This document shows, piece by piece, positions 22,414 through 33,527 of a stretch of DNA of 64,000 bases. A program made the position numbers and the translations under genes. The stretch comes from Branchiostoma floridae (lineage: Eukaryota > Chordata > Leptocardii > Amphioxiformes > Branchiostomatidae): assembly GCF_000003815.2 (NCBI RefSeq), contig NC_049987.1, positions 17,463,959 through 17,527,958 on the forward strand. Direction: 5' to 3'. Below the pieces are notes generated by a model, which did no database searches, was not told the DNA's origin, and saw only the letters and a list, made by a program, of their open reading frames with translations. Each line of letters opens with the position of its first letter. Positions within the stretch are counted from its first letter, which is position 1.

Positions 22414-23004
22414 GGTTTACTAGCGTTACATGTAACAACTGTATAATGGTATTCCTCGGATAAAGGTGAACTTGCGTTACATGTAACAACTGTATAATTG
22501 TACCCCATGGATAAAGGTGAACTATCGTTACATGTAACAACTGTATGATGGTACCCCACGGATAAGGGTGAACTATAGTTATAGGTAACAACTGTATGAT
22601 GGTACCCCACGGATAAAGGTGAACTATTGTTACATGTAACAACTGTATGATGGTACCCCACGGATAAAGGTGAACTATCGTTACATGTAACAACTGTATG
22701 ATGGTACCCCACGGATAAGGGTGAACTAGCGTTACATGTAACAACTGTATGATGGTACCCCACGGATAAAGGTGAACTATCGTTACATGTAACAACTGTA
22801 TGATGGTACCCCACGGATAAGGGTGAACTATAGTTATATGTAACAACTGTATGATGGTACCCCACGGATAAAGGTGAACTATTGTTACATGTAACAACTG
22901 TATGATGGTACCCCACGGATAAAGGTGAACTATCGTTACATGTAACAACTGTATGATGGTACCCCACGGATAAGGGTGACCTAGCGTTACATGTAACAAC
23001 TGTA
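22414..23004. repeat. 51-bp minisatellite with five-unit higher-order repeat, in the 3' UTR of the methyltransferase gene
   Basis: About 11.6 head-to-tail copies of a 51-base unit. Each contains the 12-base palindrome GTTACATGTAAC (some degenerate) and most contain GGTACCCC. The order of variants in units 3-7 repeats exactly in units 8-12, giving a 255-base higher-order period. The array starts 15 bases past the stop codon on the minus strand. Because 51 is a multiple of three, long open frames of 17-residue repeats appear, but these are not credible proteins. Confidence 0.9.
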
Positions 23005-23018
23005 TATATGCTGACTGC

Positions 23019-25810
23019 CTACTGCTTCTTATGGGCGACGACAACTTCAGAGACTGATTTGAAGTAAACTTGATCACCAACCACCGACGAATTATTGCGG
23101 ATATACTCCAACACAGTAGATCTTAATTCCGGTTCGTTTGCTATGTAAGGTGTGAGCGTGAAGAATTCAAGAAGCCGCATCCCTGTCTCAGAGTTCTCCT
23201 TGAAGCACTCGGTTACGTTGATGTTGGTATCTTCTTCGGAAGTGTCGTAGCCGATACCCATGTTGTCGAGCCACTCTTTGATGTCACACGACATACGGAA
23301 CACCGACTTCAGGCGGTCACCTTCGCCGAAATGCTCCCACATCTTGTCATACAACCTTCCGCCGACGCCATTATCTGTGAGCGTGTAACCGAACAAATAA
23401 TAGAGGGTTAACGTACATCTTTCGACTTATGGTGGTATCTCACTGCACTTGGGGCACTGGTGCGGCACTACTGGGGTTCGTTCACTGCGACACTGTTGTC
23501 ACAGTGTTACGTTATTTTCGCCTTTTTTTTTATAATTTAGATATTGTGTAAAACGTAAAAGTGTGACTTAGAAGACAACTGAAAATTTGTGGACTGAATT
23601 GGCCAATCAAGTATCCAAAGCAGTAAAGATGGTCAAACTGTTAACTTACCTGACTTAATCTGGACCACCATGTGACCACCGTCTGCCAGCTGTTCCCACA
23701 TGTTCCGCAAGGTGGCGTGCAGGTCTTTCACGTGGTAGAGAACGTGGACTGCATGGACCAGATTGAACGTTGTTGTCACAGGTTCTTCTGTCAGGAAGTA
23801 CTCTTCCGCCGTCTGTTGGCGCCAGTCGAACTCCACGGCTTGGAGGCTGGTGTCTTCACGCACCCGTGCCTACGGGAACATCGGTGGTGATTTTAATATG
23901 ATCTGTCCATTTCAAATTCATTGGTATAAGCTTCTTCGCCATTTCAAATGCTCATACACAGGGTCAGAGGTGAAGTACACAGGCGTGTAAACAATTCTTG
24001 TGTCGACCATACCTTATTTGCATAATTATGTCGGGCGTGTTTTGATTAGCCTCGGGGGCCTTCACCTTTGACCTTACGCATGCGTACTCGTAATGGCAAA
24101 GAGCTCATTGTCTTTGTCCTCGCCAGATTAGCTAGTTGGAATGCCCTGACTTCGTGTGATGAACAACTAAACCAAAAACATCATTACAAATTTACAATCA
24201 ATCCAGAGGTTCTAAAGTTATGGTGACCACAAATATCCGGTAACACAAACAATAGGCAGACACACACACACGGAGACAGACACGCACAGACAGACAGACA
24301 CACCAAAAACTGTACCTCCATTTTTCATGCAGGTAATAAAATACGAAATAAACTGAAGATTGGGATAATAAGGATATGAATGGCTCTTTGTGCACATGCG
24401 CAGGGAAATGCTTTGTATTTAATACATATATCAAAAGCATGGGCCTCTGAAACATAAACAAAACACGTTTGTAAACTAACGTGTGACACGTGACTCAGTA
24501 AGCAGTGGATCATAGGTTACTTACTGAGTCACGTGTTCTATCTGCGTCACGACAGCATCGGATTGCTCATACCTTGACAAAGACTGGTGCTGTTCTGTCG
24601 AAAAGTTGTGTGAGTCCAATTTTTGTGTTGGGTATTACAGTTAAACTTAGTTCAATAACGTTTATAAACCATTTTGTAAAAATCAACTGTCGTAGCCTGG
24701 ATATAGAGAATAAAGTAGTACCATCTTCATTTACCTTGTATCGCTCAATGAGGTCTTCCGCTGGTTCCACAACCCTGTTGTACACACTGTTGTGGCGCTG
24801 TAGTAGTTTCTTTAGAATGATGCTATCAACCTCTCCTGTTAAAGAAAAAACGACTGACATTTCATCTAAGATTCAAATCTCAAGAAATCAAGGGAGAATA
24901 GCACTTTTTGGTATTTTTTATTGATATTACAAGTGCCCCTAAAATTGTTGACAGTTGCTTTAAAAACAATGGTAACCTAATGTTTGAAGCATGGGCAATT
25001 TTGAACTTTTTTTTTATAGATATTAGACCATGTTGATTCGATTTAAATGGATGACATCTCCTGGGAACCCCCAAAACAAGGTGCGAGTGTGCGAGTTTGG
25101 CAAAAAAGCTGCCTTCATTAAATCTAAGTGGTCAGGTGGTTGCAAACCGTACTCCTCGGACATCTGTCTCCTCTTGTATATTATTTGTCTACATTTCTCC
25201 AATTTCTACTATTTGTCCAGTGACATGTGGAGTCTGGTAGAGGCTAAGAACTCCATACGGACCTCAATTGTACTTCATAGACACAAATGCGTCATTCTCC
25301 TACGAAGAGACATCCGACGGCGCCAGCAAACCGCCTTTGGTCTGTACTCTGCTATCTCAACCGTCACCATCAGTTCCTGTGGGCGTCGCCTCAAACCAGC
25401 TGTCAGCCAATCAGAGAACATGCCTTTCAGTTTTCAAAAGGGATCTCGCATATATAAGGTAAGCTCATTAATATTCATTAGCAGGGCGGTCAGGAACTGA
25501 TGGTGACGGTTGAGGTAGCAGAGTGCTGAGACAAGAGGCGGTTTGCTGGTGCCGTTGGATGTCTCTGAGTAGGAGAACGATACGCGTAAACCATGATGTA
25601 CATCGTGCAAAGTGCCTTACCGGATCCACTCCCAATCCCCAGCACACGAGCATCAGTCCCTGAATCACAAAGAATAGCATCCAGGGCCGTTGATCTGTAG
25701 AAATGGTTGAAGTTGTCTCTGTCTTTCTTCTCAATGGAGGCTTTGTAGGCTTTGAAGCATGTCAAATACTGCTCTGGAAAGTCTTTGACCAGTCTTCCGA
25801 AATTCTCCAT
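23019..25810 (-). CDS. Histamine N-methyltransferase-like protein (four exons, 288 residues)
   Basis: The minus-strand exons are 25810-25621, 24835-24735, 23869-23650 and 23374-23019. The splices are canonical and phases join to 289 codons including TAG. HNMT enzymes transfer a methyl group from S-adenosylmethionine to the imidazole of histamine in the cytosol. The length is close to vertebrate HNMT (about 290). The SAM-binding motif I reads VLGIGSGSGEVD, split by intron 1. The second-strand acidic motif is VVEPAEDLIERYK, and the HNMT-type block HAVHVLYHVKDLHATLRNMW follows. FTLTPYIANEPEL and VYFKSVSEVVVA are the C-terminal part. There is no signal peptide. Amphioxus-like genomes can carry many such paralogues, so histamine as substrate is inferred from the family. 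The 3' UTR begins with a minisatellite. Confidence 0.88.
24486..24536. repeat. 17-bp perfect inverted repeat with E-box and AP-1-like core
   Basis: ACACGTGACTCAGTAAG (24486-24502) and its exact reverse complement (24520-24536) are separated by 17 bases. Each arm contains CACGTG and TGACTCA. It lies in intron 2 of the methyltransferase gene. It could be a hairpin or a paired binding site. Confidence 0.6.
25287..25583. mobile_element. Fold-back MITE, arms of about 95 bp
   Basis: The left arm (25287-25380) and right arm (25490-25583) are reverse complements with few mismatches, sharing GAGACATCC, CGGCGCCAGCAAACCGCC and CAACCGTCACCATCAGTTCC. The loop is 110 bases. The element is in intron 1 of the methyltransferase gene, ending about 37 bases from the exon 1 donor. 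Confidence 0.7.
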
Positions 25811-25865
25811 TCATTTGGGGATGATAAGCACTCTTTAGAAAACGTTTAAAATTACAATAAAAAGC

Positions 25866-25912
25866 AATTAGGGTTAGGGTTATGTTATGTTATGTTATGT
25901 TAGGGTTATACA
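25866..25912. repeat. Interstitial telomere-like tract
   Basis: Two TTAGGG units run into four TTATG units and a further TTAGGG. Too short for a functional telomere; a degenerate interstitial tract or microsatellite. Confidence 0.7.
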
Positions 25913-26828
25913 TGTGCCTATAACGTTAGCTTTGTGCGGTCGGTCTATGCCAATACAAGAATTATAAAGCATTTTTCGCGCAAAGTACAATACAGTGTAA
26001 TTTTAGAGGTTATTTCCAGGCCAAAAAGCAAAGCCTTTACCAACAAGCTTTCGATCAGTCCTCTGATCATACTTCTCAAGTTAGATTGACCCAGTTGCAG
26101 TTAGAGCTAACTTTTCTAACGCCGGGCGAACATATATTCATCGGATGAAGACTTATGCTAGCGTTTCCTATTATTTTCCACTTGAGTCTTCGACCTTCTA
26201 TAGGTCTGTCTACCTCACTCAAGAGCATTTCGATATCAGAAAAAAAGTGCACACAAATTGCCCAATGCAGTCTACAGACCAGGACTTAATTGCAGTCATT
26301 ACTGTGAAACATTGTCTTACGCATAATGTGCTACCAAGCAAGCAAACAATTTATTTCAAAACCTTTCATTTTCCATATGAAATCCTTGACAATTTCTTGT
26401 GTTACATATACCAAATCTAAATATCACGACAGTCTTACTCAAACGGTAACGTTCATTACTGATTTTTTTGTTACACATAGCTAAACTTTGCTCCTGAATA
26501 CTAGCCGATACTTAGCTGACCAAGGTCGACAGTAGTTCTGGTGTAGTCTGCAAAGTTTTAGACTACGCCTATCTTTCGTACCGAACATACGCCGAACATG
26601 TACATGTGCGGCAAAAAAATCCCTTACCATGTCCTAACCTAGCTCCGAATGCTATCTAACGTATTCCCAACCATCCCGACTACCAGTCGCACACTGCCGA
26701 ATCTCTCCTGACTGATTTCAAACCAATTGCTATCCTCTCACGATTTGAAATGGATATAATCAGCTATTAAAAAACTTTTTCAACCTCCTTGGCGATTTCG
26801 AAAGAGTGGTCATTTTCGTTTTTTTTTT

Positions 26829-26868
26829 ATTACTCTGTGACACTGGAGGGTAACCTCCAGTAACAGAG
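26829..26868. repeat. Short hairpin
   Basis: TACTCTGT and CTGGAGG pair with CCTCCAG and ACAGAGTA around a GTAA loop. AGGTAACCTCC also occurs at 56889-56899, so it may be part of a dispersed element. Confidence 0.5.
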
Positions 26869-28567
26869 TATTGTAATCACTTTGTGCGTTGAGTGTTCGC
26901 ACCTATATCTCTATGTTCCGTATGCCGCAATCACATATGGATTGGCATGTCGTCTGTACTCGGTTGGGAAATGATGCACGTTATTTTTTTTCGCCGTAGC
27001 TGTTTTTATTATGGATGTAATAATTTCAGTTTTCACCCCTACGCCGTCCGGTATAGTGGTTCAGGTCTTCCTTATGATTGTGCCTTAAGCCTTGTAGTAA
27101 TTTGATACCGTCAAGCAGATGTTGTCCTCGTCGGAATATGCCATCTCGTTCGGGCTTTGCGTTTCCAATATTGAGGTTGGTTTGACATAGCATACTGTTA
27201 ACATTTTGCGCGGTTGACAGTCAAATGCATTTTATGGTTAGAACGTGTTTGATCCTTGGGATCATTTTTTTTCGCGGTAGCTGTTTTCTATCGATGTAAT
27301 GTTTTTAGATGTCACCCCTATTTCCCTGGTATTGTAGAACAGCTGGCCTATAGACGATGGCGTTTGGCAATTACTTATCTACAAGCAGATATGGGGTTGT
27401 GTTGGCAGCTGTCCACAGCTGTTATTGACCCACTTTTTGCGCCTCAGGTATCCATTATTGTAAAGCTGCGTTGTTGTTTTCATTTGGTGTCGTTCGATTG
27501 AGACGCTGATTTCGCTGTTAATGCGTACAGGACTGTGTCTTAAATTTGGCAGTGATAGGTATGTTACTAGTAGCTTTTAAGTAATTTGTTGGTATAAGCT
27601 GATGTGATTTGTTCTGTATGTGATATAAACATCGAGTCATACACCATAGAAAACATCACAACCGACATAAACCATAATTAGGTCACAGAGTATGTTACCT
27701 ACGGTCACTTGTTAGAATTTTTTTACCTCTGCTAAACAACTTGTAGAACCAGTTTTTCCTTATTGGTATTGAGTGTCTTACAATTGAGATATCAATGTTC
27801 ATTTCTTAGAATTGAGATATCAGTGTTCATTTTTCGTTTTTAATCAAACTAATCAATTCTTTTATGCTATATTCTGTTATATTTTACGTTAACATCATTG
27901 AAAGATCAAATTTTGATCAAAATATATCACAGATAGCTCCAATTTGGCAATACGGCATCTAAGGTTCTTCTTTTGGCTTGATGTCGGTCGTGTAAAGTTC
28001 GGGGTGATAACCCGGTGATTCGTCCGCGTTCTAGTAATAGTCATTTTTCTTGAGAATGAGTTTGCAGAGATTTGTCTACGGTATTGTTTTTAGAATGAGT
28101 CGTGGATAAGTTGGAAACTACTAGACTAAGTAAGATTTTAAGACTTCTGACTTTATCCCGAACACCTACCGAACACCAGCCAACCGTGCCGAACACCAAC
28201 CGACGACTACCCAACCCATTTCAGACCTGTATATATGCCATGTGCGGCCGATTTTTTTTTCAAAATTTCAAACATTCGGCTAAAGCAGGCGAACACCAGC
28301 TGACTACAGCCTACCTGGCTCCCGAATCTCTACTAACCATTGTCGTGAGAGAGTCGGGGGGGGGGTCTTATATGTATACGAAAAGTACTATTTGTAATGA
28401 AGGAAATACTCATACCTATATGATGAATATACTCCCACGTCAGAGGCACAAATATGACGATGCTGTCAGAGATGTCTGTGCTTACCAGGAGCCCGACAGA
28501 ATTATTATACCTCTATAAGACAACTTATCGGACCAGTTCTGTAGACAACTTGTCGAATAATCTTTTA

Positions 28568-29237
28568 ATTCGTATAATATATTGAGTGTCTTACAACTGA
28601 GATGTCAAAGGTCATCCTCAATATCGGGATGGTGATAAGAACGCATTACATCTCACTTAAGGCACAGCCAGGTAAATTTATGGATGACATCCTCTGCAGA
28701 CTTAAAAAACAGTGCGATAGGGCGAAAAAAAACAAGATCGGTAATAAAAACAAGATGCCTCATTTTCAACACCTTAATTAAAAGTTGTAACAAGATTTGA
28801 AGTGACAAAACGTGGCATCACAACTAACAAGGCATTCATTCCTGTATTAAAGAAGTGAGCTAGTGTAGTAAAAGTGATACTAGTGTGGTACACTGGTATC
28901 ACTTGCCAAGTTGGCAACTACATTCATGGCTTCTATATTGGTTGCACTTTTAAGTTTCACTTCTGCAACTATAGTCATGGCTACCTCCCTAGTGTCACTT
29001 CTACAAGTATAATTATTAGGCTACAACACGTTTGCCCATTTTGGTCTATCTGACCATCCCCGAAGAGTAAAAAAAACATCGTTTTTTTCTGAAATCAGGC
29101 GAAAATTAATGAGCGCTGATATCATCCATAAAATGTACTTACTGTGACCTTATTCGTATTGAGTGTCTTACAATTGAGATGTCAAAGTTCATCCTCAAAT
29201 ATCGGGATGGGGATAAGTACGCATTATATCTCACTCA
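28568..29237. repeat. Direct 85-90 bp repeats flanking MITE copy 2
   Basis: A block with TATTGAGTGTCTTACAA, GAGATGTCAAAG and CATCCTCAA occurs at 28568-28659 and again at 29150-29237, immediately outside the MITE on both sides. A partial third copy is at about 27763-27840. The left and right copies differ at several sites, so this is an older duplication rather than a normal target-site duplication. Confidence 0.65.
28660..29149. mobile_element. 490-bp MITE, copy 2 (inverted relative to copy 1)
   Basis: Reverse complement of the element at 21778-22267 along most of its length. The ends are AGGCACAGCCAGGTAAATTT and ATAAAATGTACTTACTGTGACC, with TTA on both flanks. The two copies lie about 7 kb apart in opposite orientation, bracketing the methyltransferase gene. 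Confidence 0.75.
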
Positions 29238-29336
29238 TGAGTAGTATCCCGCTTCCCTATTTTGACTGTCGTGTTCTTCCTTGTTCAAAGCAGACAATTC
29301 TTCCGAAAATAATTTCGTCAGGTTGGTCGAATATAG

Positions 29337-29487
29337 GAGAATTCTTTCACACAACCAGTAGGTACCTACTTGGATTACGTTTCGGTGTCTCTCAAACGGA
29401 AGTAGAACTCCAGTCAGATTAGCTCTGAGGAAGAGACATCAAAATGTAAGCCAAGTAAGTATCTACTGGTTGTGTGAAAGAATTCTC
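29337..29487. mobile_element. 151-bp hairpin element
   Basis: GAGAATTCTTTCACACAACC pairs with its complement at the right end, and the pairing continues inward (ATTACGTTTCGGTGTCTCT with AGAGACATCAAAATGTAA). The loop is only a few tens of bases. It looks like a fold-back MITE. Confidence 0.7.
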
Positions 29488-31604
29488 TCATATCCAGACA
29501 ATTCTTAATATGTATATTGATGATTACATAGTCGTAGCCTGGAACTCAGCCTGGTTAGCTTTGGTCCACTCCCAAAAGTGGTTTGGGGAAGCCTTGGTCC
29601 ACTCCCGCTCGTACCAAGACTTACAAGTTTTCACTCAAGGGTAATGTAATGGATAGAAAATGTATCTTATATGTGGAAATGTAGTAAAACTGCAATTTTG
29701 TTGTTGGTTACAGGAAGTAAGTGTTGGTCAGTTTGCCAGACCAGCCCCCCTCCACTCTGTTTTGATGCAAATTCATGGATATAGGAGACCATGACATAGT
29801 CAATGTAATTGTTTTTCCCTTCGTGAACGAAGGGTTTGTAGTCAGTGCTGTTTTGATGTCAGGGGGTCGTTTGTCAGCCTGATAACTACGGAACGCGTGG
29901 ATGGATGGTTTTGATATTTGGTATGTGGGTAGGATTAGACATGACAAAGGAATGGCAGGAATTGCGTTACGGCAGGGCGCTCTAGCGGCGTGTTATGGTA
30001 CTGCAGCGGAACTTCCGGTTTTGCTATTTTTTGTTTGGGACTTGTTTGGGTGACGATTTTTAAGTGGTAGGTAGCTGTGTAAAAGCATAGTAAGGTGTGT
30101 AAGTTTTGGCCACCTACGGGTTTCGCAGGGGCGGTGAAAGTAATTCTTGTTTTAGGTTTTGAGAAGGAATAATGCGAGAAGGGGTTGATGGATGTTAATG
30201 ACTGTAGGTATGCAGATAGCTTACGTAATGATGTACATAATTGTATGCTTGTTATGCAAATTAGGTGGTAATTTGCATAATACAATAGGTATATGTAGAA
30301 ACCTTCGACACCCTGTGTCTGTGAACAGAACATCTCCTTCACGCCAAGACAGATTGATCTGATATTTGGTATGTAAGTAGCCCTTGAGAAGGAGAAGAAA
30401 CGTACGAGGCGTTTTTTTGACTAGTGGCTTTTGACGGTTTTGCAGGGGATGTTTGTACTTGAAAAATAGTGTGTAGTGTGCTAAGTGTGGCGATTGCGCA
30501 ATAGTGGTTTATATTTAGGAGTTACGTCATTCTGCATGGGTCCCGTCCCCACAGGAAGTGACCCCAAAAGGTCATAGTTGCGCAATAGAGGACAGCACGA
30601 CTTATATATACCAGACGATTACAAGAAAATGGTACTATAGGGACAGTACATTATACGCGATGGGGTGTAAATGTTTCCTATAAGATTTGACAATCTGTAG
30701 ATTAAGGGCAATGAATAAGGGCAACGATGATATTGTTTACAGGGGCCTATATTATACGTTTTAATAGGGTTGTACATGTAACAGTTACTACCGGTACAAT
30801 ACATTGTTGAACAAAGCAGGGTTTGTTTTTCACAGTAACTTGTAGTCATTGATGAGATTGTTTATAGGGATTGTACATTAGACATATATGATGCACAATG
30901 TAGTGGACTGCATTGTGAAACAAAGAATGCTACATCATCATTGTTGCAAGCAACAAGTCGGCAATAATGATCTGTAAAGGGGGCTGTACAAAGAAAAACT
31001 ATAATTTATAATATCACTTTGTAGAAACGTCCATGCAATGTATCAAGTCGTCAATATTGACAATATTGATCCGTCAACCCTTCCCTTGTTATTCCTATCT
31101 AAAGGGATGATTCGATTGCGTACGCGCGGAAAGCTTGCTGTCAATTTTTACCAATCGGACATACTAGTACACAACTCAGTTAGGCTAATATTTCTCTCTT
31201 TAAGTCCATTCCAAATGATCGTGCGGATGTTTGTTGTCATTGTTTAGAATTGATTTTTAAAGTTTTGTAATTATATGCCTAGAATTAACATTATTTCAAT
31301 TTCATAAATATTTCCCCGGTCCTGTAAAATAATTTGGAAATATTCATGGTGTGGAATTAGATACTTCTAATGGTTTCTAAATAATGATAACAGCATTCTA
31401 CCATTATTTACCATTTTTTGTAACATTTTGTAAATGGGTCAGTGGGCTGGAAAGATAGCAATTCACCCATCCTTGCAAAGTATGGTTGGGTGTCAATGCA
31501 ACAATGACCCACCACAAAGGATCCACCAGTGCCCAGCAGTGAAATCTAAAAATATACAGAGGCAACAACAGGGCTTACGTCGATGTAGGTTAGACATCCA
31601 GGTA
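29488..31604. other. Gene-free stretch
   Basis: No gene is supported. TTGGTCCACTCCC is repeated near 29570 and 29605. Otherwise the sequence looks unique and AT-rich, with only short unsupported open frames. Confidence 0.5.
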
Positions 31605-31782
31605 CAGTCAAACCTGTATTAGGGGCCACCTCTACAGAGGGGCCACCTGTCCATAGTGGCCACTTTTTGTCGGTCCCTTGGGTATTTTATCTATAAGTTG
31701 CCACCTCTATACAGAGGCCACCTGTCTATAGTGGCCAAATTTGTCCGGTCCCTTGAGTGGCCGCTATAGACAGGTTTGACTG
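31605..31782. mobile_element. 178-bp pogo/Tigger-like MITE with TA duplication
   Basis: Begins CAGTCAAACCTGTATT and ends CAGGTTTGACTG, with TA on each side (31603-31604, 31783-31784). Internal GGCCACCTCTA, ACAGAGG and CTATAGTGGCCA blocks repeat. CAGTNAAACCT ends with a TA target are typical of pogo/Tigger-type elements. No ORF. Confidence 0.75.
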
Positions 31783-31796
31783 TAATAAGATACGCC

Positions 31797-31876
31797 AAAA
31801 ATAGTTACTCAAGCAACTGGATATGGTTTTGAAACGGTCAGACGTTTCGGAAAGAATCCATTTTCCTTCGTCAGTG
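31797..31876. repeat. Dispersed repeat, copy 2
   Basis: Shares CAACTGGATATGGTTTTG, AACGGTCAGACGTTTC and TTCGTCAGTGAC with 8936-9036, in the same orientation. CAACAGGGCTTAC occurs on both sides (from about 31567 and 31887), so this copy and the adjacent TA-flanked MITE may lie inside one larger insertion. Confidence 0.55.
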
Positions 31877-32955
31877 ACTTACTTTACAACAGGGCTTACT
31901 TTTATGGGGGCAATAAACTAATTTTACCATTTGGCAAAGTTTAAATGTGAAAGAATCACACAGAGGTTTCACAATTATTCTAAAAAATATTTTGTACAGT
32001 TACTTTCAAAATGTTTCTAAACTATTCAAATGAATTCAAATAGATGAATATTTTCTTAGTCAATCTAAAAAAAAATCAATTATTGTGGCTTAGATATTCT
32101 TTTATTCAACATAATTCAGACTTATTACAAATATCATCTAAAACCCTCATGGTGACTTGGAATTGACTAATGTGTCTTATCTTTGAGTATCTGCTTTTAT
32201 GAAATGAAGTAGGCGTATAATTTGGGTACCTACTGGCTGGCAAAATACACCTAGTTATTATTATTAATATAAACTGTCCTCATTATTTATGCAAATTAGC
32301 CCCTGATCTGCATGATAAAAATTGATTATGTAAGGCATCTCCAAAGCTATCTTACTCGCTCGCTCACGGCCCATGACAAAAGCTATCTGTATTCCAAATA
32401 CCATGACAATCTGTCAACGCAAACTATTCCACTTCAAAGGGATGATACAGCTACATTGGCGCGAAAAAGTTGTAGAATTCCGAGAATTTTTGCCAATCGA
32501 ACGTATCATTTTCTGTAAGGCTAGCCCCTGAGATGTCTATAACAAACACCCTCCAACCACCACACCCTAGCCCATTTCACGAAGGTTGAGTTCTACGAAA
32601 TGTTACCTTTATTTCATACTGCACGCAAGGAGAAAGCCAAGGTAGACATTCTATATGTATCTCGGAGTCTATACAATGCAGATCTTTGTTCCTCATGACA
32701 TAATATAATGCTTCCTTCAACATTTTTTAGTACAGCTGAACAAAGCTATACCATTAGAATTATCTGTCATTCTCCCCATACATAACATGTCTGATGCAAC
32801 TGCAACTTGGCATATTCGAACCTCATTAGCTTGTTGTCGGGTTTCCTAATACTGGAAGTGTAACTTGTGTAATTGGAAACGTATATTTGCAATATATCAC
32901 AAATTTAAACATGTAATTTACAGATACAAATTTATGTATAACGTACACTACTGCT

Positions 32956-33092
32956 ACTCTCCAAGCACAGGTTGGTGGGAAAAATCATGACCTTTTCCTT
33001 TCATGTATTTTTCCCACAGTGCGAAGGCCGGTCGAAAAAAATTATGAAAGGAAAAGGTCACGATTTTTCCCACCAACCTCTGCTTGGAGAGT
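32956..33092. mobile_element. 137-bp near-perfect hairpin MITE with TACACTACT flanks
   Basis: The arms (about 49 bases) read ACTCTCCAAGCACAGGTTGG, then GGGAAAAATC, ACCTTTTCCTTTCAT, and their complements. The flanks carry TACACTACT on both sides, overlapping the terminal bases. The same CTCTCCAAGCAGAGG head occurs at about 58427, so the element belongs to a family. Confidence 0.75.
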
Positions 33093-33273
33093 ACACTACT
33101 ACTGCAATTTTACATCATTCAGTGCAATCAAATCTCGTGGTTTTGCAAGCTCAATGTCAACAAACCTTATTCTAGTTTTTGAGCAAAATTCATTCTTTGA
33201 CATGAAGTTCTTGTAAAAACTTTTCGAGACTAAAACATCTCTATCCCATCCCTTTCTGACTCTAACAATATTC

Positions 33274-33279
33274 TTTATT
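33274..33279 (-). terminator. Probable FIG4 poly(A) signal
   Basis: TTTATT on the plus strand is AATAAA on the minus strand, about 250 bases beyond the FIG4 stop codon. It is the first match I see downstream. Not proven. Confidence 0.4.
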
Positions 33280-33527
33280 GTCTTGTTCATCTTGCAACTG
33301 TCTTAACCTAAAATACACTCTAGTATAGAGATATTATTGCACATATATAGTACCATTTACAACATACTACATATTACATTCAAGATAAACTATATCATAC
33401 ATTTAGTACAAGCACATAACCTTAATGATAATACCGTTGTGTACATAACAAGACTAATTTTAGTTTACAGTTTTTGTAACAATACACATTTGCAACAGTT
33501 GCATAAAGCTAAGAAGTTTTCCTAGTT

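Larger units (their letters stand above)
25811..28567. other. Gene-free stretch with dispersed repeats
   Basis: No coding region is supported. It contains a telomere-like tract, a hairpin at 26829-26868, and two related blocks near 26985 and 27265 (CGCCGTAGCTGTTTTTATTA versus CGCGGTAGCTGTTTTCTATC). Segments rich in CCGAACACC at 26510-26700 and 28130-28340 resemble each other. Confidence 0.5.

Noticed and set aside
22268-23080. Long minus-strand open frames of 196-270 residues made of 17-residue repeats
   Set aside because: They are produced by the 51-bp minisatellite, whose length is a multiple of three. Several frames are open at once and there is no start context or splice support.
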